Origin: CAYLJV01 sp964554215
GTDB taxonomy: Archaea; Hadarchaeota; Hadarchaeia; Hadarchaeales; JAGGTB01
Assembly: GCA_964554215.1 (NCBI GenBank)
Contig: CAZKND010000011.1
Coordinates: forward strand, 1-26,752
Direction: 5' to 3'
Length of the DNA: 26,752 bases
The notes beneath the pieces are model-generated. The model was not told the DNA's origin. It did not search any database and saw nothing but the letters and a program-made list of their open reading frames with translations. The translations under genes were made by a program, and so were the position numbers. Shown here piece by piece: positions 14,375 to 22,217 of the stretch (position 1 is the stretch's first letter; each line of letters opens with the position of its first letter).

Positions 14375-15438
14375 AAGTTAGGAAAAATCAAATCTAAATC
14401 CAAATTTGTCGAAATTAAATCCTTAAGAACCTCAATAGACTCTTTTCTCCGAGTTCTACCCTTACTGACAATCTGATCAGCCTTCTCAACAGTATTTAAA
14501 GTATCTGACTGAACAGAGATAATAGGAACCTCCATCTCCTCGGCCTTACCAATAATAGCTCCTGGAGGTCTAAATCCACCCGTCAAAACAAGGCAGTTAA
14601 CCCCGGGCGATTCCAAAGCAGCCCTCTGAATATCCGGCCTATCCCCACCAGTAACTAAAGCTACATCCTTTGCCCTTCTAAGATATCTTAAAGCACTCTC
14701 GCCCGACATCGCTCCTACAAGAAACCTCTCTACAAACTTATCTTGATCCGACAGGTTAGTAATTTCCTCAGCCCCTAACTCACCAGCCAACTCATCTACC
14801 TTGATACCGGCCAACTCTTTTTTCCAAGGTACTACTCCCAAAACCGGAATATCTTTACTTTCTAAAAAGTCAGAAGCTTCATTCTTAACCTTATCAATAT
14901 CAACCTCGTTAATTCCATTGAAAACTACACCTTTGAGATTATCTCCCAACTTGTCGGCCGCATAAACTATACTATCCAAATTTTCCGGAGAATCATAATT
15001 AGAAACCATAACCACCTCAGAATCAAACATATTAACTATATCAAAATCCGTGAGGCCTAAAATACCACCGGTATCTATCCCCCCACCTCCTTCAATCAAC
15101 ATTAAATCCTTATCTTCTGACATCTTATCGTAACTGTCCTTAACCTTCCCTCTCAAATCCTTAACATCATGCATGCCGCGAACATACTGCTCTATAAAAG
15201 TCTGAGAATACATTATCGGTGATATATCCTCAACACTCTCTTCTAAATCCAGAGTCTTCTTCGCAAAAAGAGAATCCTCATCGATAAGTTTCCCAGCTCT
15301 GCTCCGCAACCGTCTGCCCAAAGGCTTTAAATAACCAACCTCATTCCCTTCCTCTTTAGCTATACATCCAAAAGCAAGAGCTAATCCTGTTTTTCCCGTA
15401 CCCTCCGAAACCGAAACGAAAGACAAATTATCCGCCAT
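14371..15438 (-). CDS. BioD-like P-loop / DRTGG-domain protein (COG0857 type)
   Basis: A 355-residue protein with the architecture of the N-terminal two-thirds of long phosphotransacetylases but without the catalytic acyltransferase domain. Residues 1-205 form a dethiobiotin-synthetase-like P-loop NTPase: SEGTGKTGLA near residue 11-20 and LIEGGGGIDTGG at about 119-130. Residues about 215-330 form a DRTGG domain, with LVGAMSGESALRYLRR, VALVTGGDRPDIQ and CLVLTGGFRPPGAII. Family members often neighbour ADP-forming acetyl-CoA synthetase genes in archaea and are thought to be regulatory. Here it follows acd on the same strand by 45 bases, so a sensor of acetyl-CoA or nucleotide state is my inference. 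A small gene overlaps its stop. Confidence 0.85.
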   Translation of the reverse strand: MADNLSFVSVSEGTGKTGLALAFGCIAKEEGNEVGYLKPLGRRLRSRAGKLIDEDSLFAKKTLDLEESVEDISPIMYSQTFIEQYVRGMHDVKDLRGKVKDSYDKMSEDKDLMLIEGGGGIDTGGILGLTDFDIVNMFDSEVVMVSNYDSPENLDSIVYAADKLGDNLKGVVFNGINEVDIDKVKNEASDFLESKDIPVLGVVPWKKELAGIKVDELAGELGAEEITNLSDQDKFVERFLVGAMSGESALRYLRRAKDVALVTGGDRPDIQRAALESPGVNCLVLTGGFRPPGAIIGKAEEMEVPIISVQSDTLNTVEKADQIVSKGRTRRKESIEVLKDLISTNLDLDLIFPNL

Positions 15439-15483
15439 AATTCAAACCTCTATTTTTAAATTATAACTCAACCTATTTAATTC

Positions 15484-17580
15484 TCACAAATTTAACTTCT
15501 CTTCATCGACAGTCAATCTCAAATCGATAGCTTGAACTCCATCCGAAGTTACAACGCAAGGATTAATATCAAGTTCTAAGATGGCAGAAACTTCAGAAAC
15601 CATCTGAGAAACTCTCTGAATATTCTCAACCAAACCATCCACATCAACCGGTTCATTATCCCTTGCACCACGAAGCAGCGAAGATGAATCCAATTCATTC
15701 ACCATGGCCCTAGCATCATTCTCACTCACCGGCGCAACTCGACAAGAAGTATCCTTCAAAACTTCAACAAATATACCTCCCAAACCAACCATAACCACGG
15801 GGCCGAACTGGGGATCCTTATTCATGCCTATAATGGTCTCTACACCTTCATCCATATCCACCATCTCTTGAACCTGTACGCCCAGTAGAGTCGCATCCGG
15901 CTGATAATTTTTAGCTCTCACGATGAGGTCCTCAAAAGAATCCTGAACTTCATCAATCGGCACTCCGACTTTGACTCCGCCAATATCCGACTTATGGAGA
16001 ATATCCGGACTCACAATTTTCATAACGACCTCATCACCCAACTCCTTCGCAGCCTCTTCCGCTTCCTTAGGAGTGCCAACCATCTCAGCCGCCGGGGTGG
16101 AAATGCCGTAAGCATCAAGCAAACCCATGGCTTCGAGACCGAGTCTATTATCGTTGCGGGCTCTTACCTGGGTTATAATCTCTCTCGCCTTCGTCCTATC
16201 CACGCTAAATTTGGAAGGTTCTTGATATTCTCTCTCTTTTATATTTCTATATTCTTCCAAAACCCCTAAACTCTGGATGGCCCTCTCAGGATCGAAATAA
16301 TTAGGAACACCGTTCCTCCGTAAGATATCACCCGCAGATTTAACATCGTCACCACCCATCAAACACGCAGCCAGAGGCTTGTCATAATCTTCCTGAACTT
16401 CAACTATCCCCTCAGCCAACTCCTCTAAATCAAGAATTGCAGAAGGATAAGAAATAACGATCACAGCCCCTACACCAGGATCAGAAAGAGCTATATCGAT
16501 GCTTCTCTTAAACCTTTCCAAGTCCGAATCTCCAAGCACATCGATAGGATTGTAGATGTTTGCTTCCGAAGGAAGATAATCCGACAATTCCTCCATAGTC
16601 TCATCTTCAAAAGACGCCAAAGACAACCCTGCTTCACCCAAAGCGTCAGTCGCCATTATTCCAGGTCCACCTGCATTCGTAACTATCGCCACACCATCCA
16701 ATTCAGGGAGGGGTTGACCTTGCAAAATTTCCGCATAATCAAACAAAGTTTCAATATTATCCGCCCTAATAACGCCAGCCTGGTCCAAACCGGCCTCATA
16801 AGCCCGCTCACTTCCCGCTAAAGTTCCTGTATGAGAAGAAACTGCCTTAGCACCCTCATCAGTCCTTCCTGACTTCACCACCAAAATAGGAGTAGATTCG
16901 GTCACTTCCCGAGCAGTAGAGATAAATTCCTGTCCATCTTCAACCCCTTCCAGATAAGCTAAAATAACGTCCGTATCCTCATCCTCACCCCAAGCCTTCA
17001 AGAAATCCGTTTCATTAAGAATCGCCTTATTACCTAACGAAACAACATTTTGAAACCCAATCTTTCTGTCCTCGGCCCAACTCAAAACAGAAGTAATCAA
17101 TGCCCCCGACTGACTCATAAAGGAAATAGAACCCGGCAAAGCTTCCTCAGAATCAAAAGTAGCGTCTAAATCCTCCGGAGTACTAATAACTCCAAGAGAA
17201 TTTGGCCCTACAAGATTCAAATCATACTCTTCAGATATTTCCCGAAGCTCTTTTTCTCTTTCTACACCTTCACTCCCAGACTCACCATATCCTGCAGTAA
17301 TCACAACAACGTTTTTCACTCCGTTCTCACCTGCCTGCTTAACAACTTTATTTGCAATCTTTGCAGGCACTGTAATCACCGCCAAATCTATATCATCTGG
17401 AGCCGATTCAATATCCGGAAAAGCTTTCTTGCCTAAAACTTCATCTCGATTAGGATTAATAGGGATAACTTCACCCTGGAACTTATCTAAAAGATTCTCA
17501 GTTATAGCTAGGCCTACTGAACCTTCTCTTTCCGTAGCACCAATCACGGCCACACTTTCAGGATGAAACAACTTTTCCAT
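15484..17580 (-). CDS. acd: acetate--CoA ligase (ADP-forming), fused alpha-beta subunits
   Basis: Converts acetyl-CoA (or another acyl-CoA), ADP and phosphate to the acid, CoA and ATP, the main substrate-level ATP step of fermentative archaea. The alpha part (about 1-455) holds the CoA-binding Rossmann domain (SVAVIGATEREGSVG), ligase domains with VGPNSLGV and SFMSQSGA, and the phosphorylated histidine, His250 in VSSHTGTLAG. The beta part (about 465-698) is an ATP-grasp domain with KIVSPDILHKSDIGGV and ELDINP. Both subunits are fused in one chain of 698 residues. I start at ATG 17580, which gives the usual MEKLFHP N-terminus, with GGTGG eight bases upstream; a GTG at 17595 is an alternative. 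Substrate range cannot be read from sequence. Confidence 0.94.
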   Translation of the reverse strand: MEKLFHPESVAVIGATEREGSVGLAITENLLDKFQGEVIPINPNRDEVLGKKAFPDIESAPDDIDLAVITVPAKIANKVVKQAGENGVKNVVVITAGYGESGSEGVEREKELREISEEYDLNLVGPNSLGVISTPEDLDATFDSEEALPGSISFMSQSGALITSVLSWAEDRKIGFQNVVSLGNKAILNETDFLKAWGEDEDTDVILAYLEGVEDGQEFISTAREVTESTPILVVKSGRTDEGAKAVSSHTGTLAGSERAYEAGLDQAGVIRADNIETLFDYAEILQGQPLPELDGVAIVTNAGGPGIMATDALGEAGLSLASFEDETMEELSDYLPSEANIYNPIDVLGDSDLERFKRSIDIALSDPGVGAVIVISYPSAILDLEELAEGIVEVQEDYDKPLAACLMGGDDVKSAGDILRRNGVPNYFDPERAIQSLGVLEEYRNIKEREYQEPSKFSVDRTKAREIITQVRARNDNRLGLEAMGLLDAYGISTPAAEMVGTPKEAEEAAKELGDEVVMKIVSPDILHKSDIGGVKVGVPIDEVQDSFEDLIVRAKNYQPDATLLGVQVQEMVDMDEGVETIIGMNKDPQFGPVVMVGLGGIFVEVLKDTSCRVAPVSENDARAMVNELDSSSLLRGARDNEPVDVDGLVENIQRVSQMVSEVSAILELDINPCVVTSDGVQAIDLRLTVDEEKLNL

Positions 17581-17727
17581 ATAGCAAACCACCACTATTC
17601 ATTTCTTCATAGAAAATAGATTAACCACCATTAAGAAAGTGACGGGGATATCAACCAGAAATGATTCAAATATAGCTCAATGATAGCCACCTCTAAGAAT
17701 AACTGAAAATTATTGCAAAGCCGGTCC

Positions 17728-17737
17728 AAAATATATA
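17728..17737 (+). promoter_or_regulatory. TATA box of the CPA2 antiporter gene
   Basis: AAAATATATA lies about 38 bases before the ATG, predicting transcription from about 17758 and a leader of about a dozen bases. No clear Shine-Dalgarno motif follows, unlike most genes here. Assigned by pattern and spacing. Confidence 0.45.
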
Positions 17738-17770
17738 ACGGAAGCAAAAAGAAATTACTTGGCATAAAGT

Positions 17771-18931
17771 ATGACCTTTACGCTCTCATTCATCCCCGCC
17801 TTACTAATCATACTCCTAACAGCAGGTATCGGAAGATTATTATCTGTAAAACTAAATCAACCGCTACTTCTAGGAGAACTAATCCTTGGAATAATCATCG
17901 GTAGGTTTGTGGTCTTAGCACCTGCTGCGAAATCACCTATCGCAGACATAGCTCAAATAGGTATAATGTTGCTACTATTCTCCATCGGACTAGATCTTGA
18001 TTTAGATAGATTCAAAGAAATGGCCTTTCCTGCCGCAGGAGTCGCCGCTGGTGGAATAATACTACCTTTTTTCCTAGGATATATTACGACCATATTCTTC
18101 AATTTTCCAACAACTGTAGCTCTGTTCGTCGGAGCTGCAATGGTTGCAACATCCGTAGGCGTGAGCACTTCCATACTCCACGAAGCCGGAGCCTTAAAAA
18201 CAAAAGTTGGAACCCTCATAACTGATTCTGCGGTTATCGACGACGTTGTAGGAATAATCATTATGACCGTACTCTTCACCTACATATCAACGGGTAGTGT
18301 AAAACTAACAGAACTAGCCGTGCTCATAATATCATCAATTGTATTTTTCTTGGTTTCACTTACTTTCGGCGTCAAAGCAATGAAAACCATCTCGGATAGG
18401 ATTCCAATAGAGAAAGAGAACTTACTCTTAGGAGGAATTATAGTTCTATTATCCTTCGGTCTAATTACAAAAAGCATGGGGCTTGTACCCGCTATTGGAG
18501 CTTTTGTAGCAGGTATTCTAGTAGGACAAACTGACACTTCAAATGCACTCGCAGGCTCTGTCTCACTAATCGGAGAAGGGTTTTTCATTCCAATATTTTT
18601 CGTGCACCTGGGAATGACCTTCAACTTAGGAGCATTTACTTCAGCGGGCATTTTCGCAGGTATTTTGATAATATTGGCTATAGTTGGAAAAATACTAGGA
18701 TCAGGACTTGGAGCAAAAATCTCAGATTTCAGCAATAAAGAATCTCTAGCTGCAGGAATAGCCATGGTGCCAAGAGCAGAAATAGCCCTAATTATCGCTA
18801 ACTTCGGATTGGAAAAAGGGGTAATAACTCCGGAGATCAGTTCAACAATCTTGGTAATGGTAATAATAACAACCATAGTTACACCCACACCTCTTTGGAA
18901 AGTTTTAAAAAATATAAATCAAGATTCGTAA
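17771..18931 (+). CDS. CPA2-family cation/proton antiporter
   Basis: A 386-residue, 12-13 helix membrane protein of the monovalent cation:proton antiporter 2 family. Characteristic points are the first-repeat PLLLGELILGIIIG (31-44), the unwound-helix motif ATSVGVS (126-132), the paired aspartates Asp157-Asp158 in DSAVIDDVVGI, which bind the cation in electrogenic members, and MVPRAEIALI near the end, the counterpart of the conserved PRxE/PRGE motif. It lacks the soluble TrkA-N/TrkA-C tail of KefB-like potassium exporters, so sodium/proton exchange is the best guess. A UspA-domain protein follows 89 bases downstream on the same strand, as often seen with such antiporters, and may regulate it. 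Confidence 0.9.
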   Translation: MTFTLSFIPALLIILLTAGIGRLLSVKLNQPLLLGELILGIIIGRFVVLAPAAKSPIADIAQIGIMLLLFSIGLDLDLDRFKEMAFPAAGVAAGGIILPFFLGYITTIFFNFPTTVALFVGAAMVATSVGVSTSILHEAGALKTKVGTLITDSAVIDDVVGIIIMTVLFTYISTGSVKLTELAVLIISSIVFFLVSLTFGVKAMKTISDRIPIEKENLLLGGIIVLLSFGLITKSMGLVPAIGAFVAGILVGQTDTSNALAGSVSLIGEGFFIPIFFVHLGMTFNLGAFTSAGIFAGILIILAIVGKILGSGLGAKISDFSNKESLAAGIAMVPRAEIALIIANFGLEKGVITPEISSTILVMVIITTIVTPTPLWKVLKNINQDS

Positions 18932-19020
18932 TCATCCACACCTAACTATCCTGTAATAAAAATTCGATAATTTAAAACGAAAATTTTATTTCAGCAAAAA
19001 AGAAAAACAAAAGGGATAAA

Positions 19021-19503
19021 ATGGACAGAATTATAGAAAAAATTCTAATTCCGATCGATTCAATAGAATGGGATAACACCCTCACAGCAGTAAAAAATGC
19101 GATAGGATTAGCTCAAGGTTGTAAGGTAAATGGACCTCCGGAGTTAATATTTATGCATGTATTTAACGTCCATAGCAGAACTTCAATGTCCGAAAGAGAG
19201 AGAGTGATGGATCTTAAGAAAAAGAAGATTGAGGAAGAATTCGAGAAAATTGAAGAGATATGTAAAGAAAACAACGTGGAAAACATAAGAAAAGAGCTGA
19301 AAGAGGGTAATCCTGTAAACGAAATAATTGAAACCGCAAAAGAAGAAGACGCCTCTATTATAGTAATGGGTTCTGGTAAACTCCATGATGAAAGTGTGGG
19401 AAGCAAAATTCACAAATTTTTCTACGGGAGCACTACAGAAGAAGTTATCCATGGAGCTCCATGCTCAGTTCTTGTCGCTAGGCCAATGAACGAATCCGAA
19501 TAG
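19021..19503 (+). CDS. UspA-domain protein
   Basis: A single universal-stress-protein domain of 160 residues. The first strand ILIPIDS carries the conserved Asp13; the ATP-binding loop is in VMGSGKLHDESVGSKIHKF, followed by YGSTTEEVIHGAPCSVLVARP, so G-x-G and GS elements for nucleotide binding are kept, although the first loop is longer than usual. A charged helical insert (about 55-90) is rich in Lys and Glu. ATG start with AAGGGA upstream. Its place after the CPA2 antiporter suggests that it senses nucleotide state for that transporter; this is inference. It probably has its own promoter in the 89-base spacer. Confidence 0.88.
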   Translation: MDRIIEKILIPIDSIEWDNTLTAVKNAIGLAQGCKVNGPPELIFMHVFNVHSRTSMSERERVMDLKKKKIEEEFEKIEEICKENNVENIRKELKEGNPVNEIIETAKEEDASIIVMGSGKLHDESVGSKIHKFFYGSTTEEVIHGAPCSVLVARPMNESE

Positions 19504-19590
19504 AAACTAGAGCTCCTTCAAGAGAAAAAAGTCAAAGTAGAAAACTGATTCTCAAGGTCTATTTTAGGAAAAACGGATTAACAATACATA

Positions 19591-20468
19591 ATGGAACGTT
19601 ACAAAGAGATAATCCCTGAATTCGAAAAGTTTAAACAGAAAATAAAAACCGAACAACCCCACGACATCAGAATAAATGACATCAAAGCCTCCAAAAAAAC
19701 GGTGAAAAATTCTCTAGAGAATGAAGAAATCGAATTCAAAGAAAGAGAATGGAACGAAAAATTTCTAAAATTAGACTCAAACCCCAGCAAAACAATGGCC
19801 CACTGGCTGGGAGAATTCTATATCCAAGAATCAAGCTCTGGGATACCCCCTCTGGCATTAAAACCCAAACCTCAAGACGATATATTNNNNNNNNNNTGTG
19901 TGCAGCACCAGGAAGTAAAACGACCCAGATATCGGCAATGCTGAAAAATAAAGGAAATATTATAGCTAACGACGTAAATTCGAACAGAATTAGAGGTCTA
20001 TTATCAAACTTATACAGACTAGGTTGTTTGAATACCCAAGTAACGAAAAAAGACGCTAGAAACTTCGCCGAAGACCACAAATTCGACAAAATATTACTCG
20101 ATGCTCCATGCTCAGGAGAGGGAAATGTCCGAAACCAAGAAGATCTTCTTGAAGGAGCTGAACAACACGAAATAGATAAAATATCAGATCTCCAAGAAAA
20201 ACTTCTAGAGAAAGCTTTCAGAGTCTGCAAAAGTGGAGGAACAATTGTATATTCTACTTGTACTTTTGCACCGGAAGAAAACGAATTAATCGTCTCAAAA
20301 TTCCTAGATAAAGGTGAGCTAATAAATCCCGAGTTCAAATTCAACCACTCACCCGGGATCACGGAGTGGAAAGACAAAAGCTTAGATGATGAGCTAAAAA
20401 AATGTGTGAGAGTTTATCCACACCAACTTGACTCAGGGGGTATATTCGTTGCAAAATTTAAGAAATAA
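19591..20468 (+). CDS. NOL1/NOP2/Sun-family RNA m5C methyltransferase, interrupted by an assembly gap
   Basis: SAM-dependent cytosine-C5 methyltransferase acting on tRNA or rRNA. Before the gap lies the N-terminal part with the family FYIQESSSGIPPLAL segment. After it comes motif I CAAPGSKTTQ in another frame, then ANDVNSNRIRGL, the DAPCSGEGN motif IV with one conserved cysteine, and YSTCTFAPEENE with the catalytic cysteine of motif VI. The codon before CAAPG ends in TG, so DMCAAPG is likely. The ten N shift the frame, and family comparison suggests that only about five or eight bases are missing, so I read one intact gene, not a pseudogene. It overlaps the next gene by 20 bases. Confidence 0.9.
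19887..19896. other. assembly gap (10 N) inside the m5C methyltransferase gene
   Basis: Ten N of arbitrary length that break the frame between DDI and MCAAPG. Both flanks match one protein family in the right order, so the join is sound. Confidence 0.95.
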
Positions 20469-20886
20469 AGTAGAAACATACTTCAAAAATAGATTCGGCG
20501 TGAAAAAAGAATTCTGGAAAGATTACAATTTTTACGAAAAAGGAAATTCCATCTGGATAACCTCTCAAGAGCTGGAACCAAAAGACGATTTCATCGCCGG
20601 AGGAATTAGAACACTTCGATACATTGGAAAAAAAGTGAAACCTACAACATATATCTTACAAATTCTGGATGAAAGAATACAAAAGAACACCAAACATCTA
20701 GACGAAAAAGAAGCCAAAACGCTAATTCTGAAGAGAAAACCTATTGAAGAATCTTTAGATCCTGGCTACATCGCTCTAAAACTAAATAACAAAGTCATAG
20801 GTTGCGGAATGATGAATCATCAAAATGAATTGAAGACTCAAATATCAAAGAACAGAACAAAAGAACTCCAAGAAATACTACAATAA
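20449..20886 (+). CDS. PUA-like protein partnered with the m5C methyltransferase (COG3270 type)
   Basis: A 145-residue protein with the form of the RNA-binding C-terminal domain that accompanies NOL1/NOP2/Sun methyltransferases in archaea and in bacterial RsmF. It starts MQNLRNKVETYFKNRFGV, then has strand segments SIWITSQ and TLRYIGKKVKPTTYILQI, and ends with a PUA-like strand pair in PGYIALKLNNKVIGCGMM. I choose TTG 20449 because GGGGG sits about eight bases upstream; an in-frame TTG at 20428 lies before that motif. The 20-base overlap with the methyltransferase implies coupled expression, so it probably delivers the RNA substrate to that enzyme. Confidence 0.8.
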   Translation: MQNLRNKVETYFKNRFGVKKEFWKDYNFYEKGNSIWITSQELEPKDDFIAGGIRTLRYIGKKVKPTTYILQILDERIQKNTKHLDEKEAKTLILKRKPIEESLDPGYIALKLNNKVIGCGMMNHQNELKTQISKNRTKELQEILQ

Positions 20887-21007
20887 GAAACATACTTATC
20901 TATATCTGAATCAAAACTACACCCATCTGCAAAACTAAACCTCATAGCCTTCTCCAGAACAAAAAACAAAAACTTGAAAACTCTTCAAACATGACCTAAT
21001 TCTAACC

Positions 21008-21490
21008 ATGGAAATAAAAAAGAGACACCATATCCGAAGCTCCAAGAAAAGAGACCTAACAGAAAAACTAAAGCCGAAACTGGGCGACGAAATCGAGGAG
21101 ATATTAGAAGGAAATGTAGAAAAAGCAGAAATGGAAGATGATACTACCGTATTCCTCGTGGAAGATCGTCCCTTCCTATTCAAAAATGGAGAAAACTACA
21201 TTCCTCTAATATTCGAAGCCGATAAACTACTTCTGAAAAAGATAGTGGTCGACATGGGGGCAGTGAAACACGTAACTAACGGAGCGGATATAATGGCCCC
21301 GGGAATAGTCAAAGCCGAAGACGGAATAGAAAAAGAAGACATAGTAACAATTGAAGATGAAGAAAATCAGAAGACTATCGCTATAGGAAAAGTTTTGGAA
21401 ACGGGTATGGAAGAAAAAGACAAAGGAAAGATGGTTGAAAACCTACATTATGTAGGAGACGATTTCTGGACATTACAGGAAACGTTCTAA
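21008..21490 (+). CDS. PUA-domain RNA-binding protein, MCT-1/Tma20-like
   Basis: A 160-residue protein with the two-domain layout of archaeal homologues of MCT-1/Tma20 (COG2016): an N-terminal basic alpha/beta domain starting MEIKKRHHIRSSKKRDL, then a PUA domain (about 78-155) that opens with VVDMGAVKHVTNGADIMAPG, the typical PUA glycine-rich signature, followed by IVKAEDGIEKEDIV and AIGKVLETG. In eukaryotes the family works in ribosome recycling and initiation with density-regulated protein; the archaeal role is less clear. It is 117 bases after the PUA-like partner gene and 208 bases before sepF, on the same strand. Confidence 0.88.
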   Translation: MEIKKRHHIRSSKKRDLTEKLKPKLGDEIEEILEGNVEKAEMEDDTTVFLVEDRPFLFKNGENYIPLIFEADKLLLKKIVVDMGAVKHVTNGADIMAPGIVKAEDGIEKEDIVTIEDEENQKTIAIGKVLETGMEEKDKGKMVENLHYVGDDFWTLQETF

Positions 21491-21698
21491 AATAGAATCG
21501 GACCAACCAATTACGTTCTCCCTCTAGTAAACACTCTATCGACCGTATAAATTAAAAAATTAGCTCAAAATCACTCGAATAGCCGAGCAAATACCTCTCA
21601 TATGTACCTATAATCCAGCTATAAAGAATTATTTCTCGAATCATTAGGAAAAGTTAAATAGTGGGGGAGCTATTCCTTTGATGATATGAAGGGATAAA

Positions 21699-22103
21699 AT
21701 GGAGAGAATAAAAAATATTTTCACCACCAAAAAGAAGGAAAAATCCAATTCTGATACGTCATCGACGGAAGGAAACTCAGGAGACTTCCCCGACATACCA
21801 GTAATAGAAGTCGACGAAACAGACACATCGGAAAGGAGAAATGCAATAGAACCGATAATAGTGAAAAGTATCGATTTAAACGCACTAGTCGATGTACAAG
21901 AAGCCGGAAATGAACTTAGAGACGGAAATATAGCAATCCTAAATATCTCGCCACTAATGGAAGAAGACCCTAATGAACTGAAAAAAGCCGTGGATCAACT
22001 AAGAGGAATAGCAGACGAGATAGACGGGGATGTAGGAAGACTTTCCGAATCTAGAATTATCGCAACTCCCGAACTTGTACAAATTCAATTCAGCGGAAAA
22101 TAG
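21699..22103 (+). CDS. sepF: cell division protein SepF
   Basis: Archaeal SepF anchors FtsZ filaments to the membrane at mid-cell. The 134-residue protein has a short amphipathic N-terminal helix (MERIKNIF) that acts as membrane anchor in the family, an acidic, Ser/Thr-rich linker (about 11-50), and the conserved C-terminal SepF core: EPIIVKSIDLNAL, LRDGNIAILNISPLMEEDP, KKAVDQLRGIADEIDGDVGR and RIIATPELVQI. The ATG has AAGGGA upstream. No ftsZ lies in the window. It ends 114 bases from the convergent fttA. Confidence 0.92.
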   Translation: MERIKNIFTTKKKEKSNSDTSSTEGNSGDFPDIPVIEVDETDTSERRNAIEPIIVKSIDLNALVDVQEAGNELRDGNIAILNISPLMEEDPNELKKAVDQLRGIADEIDGDVGRLSESRIIATPELVQIQFSGK

Positions 22104-22133
22104 ACCGAAACTGGAAAATTTCTCACCATATTC

Positions 22134-22155
22134 AATGGCTAATCTAACAGCCATT
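22134..22155. terminator. hairpin between convergent sepF and fttA
   Basis: AATGGCT (22134-22140) and AGCCATT (22149-22155) form a perfect seven-pair stem around an eight-base loop, in the only spacer between two convergent genes. It could slow polymerase or stabilise 3' ends in both directions; hairpins are not required for archaeal termination, so the function is uncertain. Confidence 0.3.
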
Positions 22156-22217
22156 TGCAATCATTTAATTATCTGAATTAGTACAATTTCATTACACTTA
22201 GATTAGACTTCAAATAT

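Noticed and set aside
21657..21674. Hairpin AATAG/CTATT upstream of sepF
   Set aside because: Five mostly A-T pairs around an eight-base G-rich loop; too weak to call a regulator or terminator.
21676..21754. Possible C/D box small RNA: TGATGA near 21676 and CTGA near 21750
   Set aside because: The boxes are about 70 bases apart, there are no internal C'/D' boxes or terminal stem, and the span covers the start of sepF; chance occurrence of short motifs is likely.
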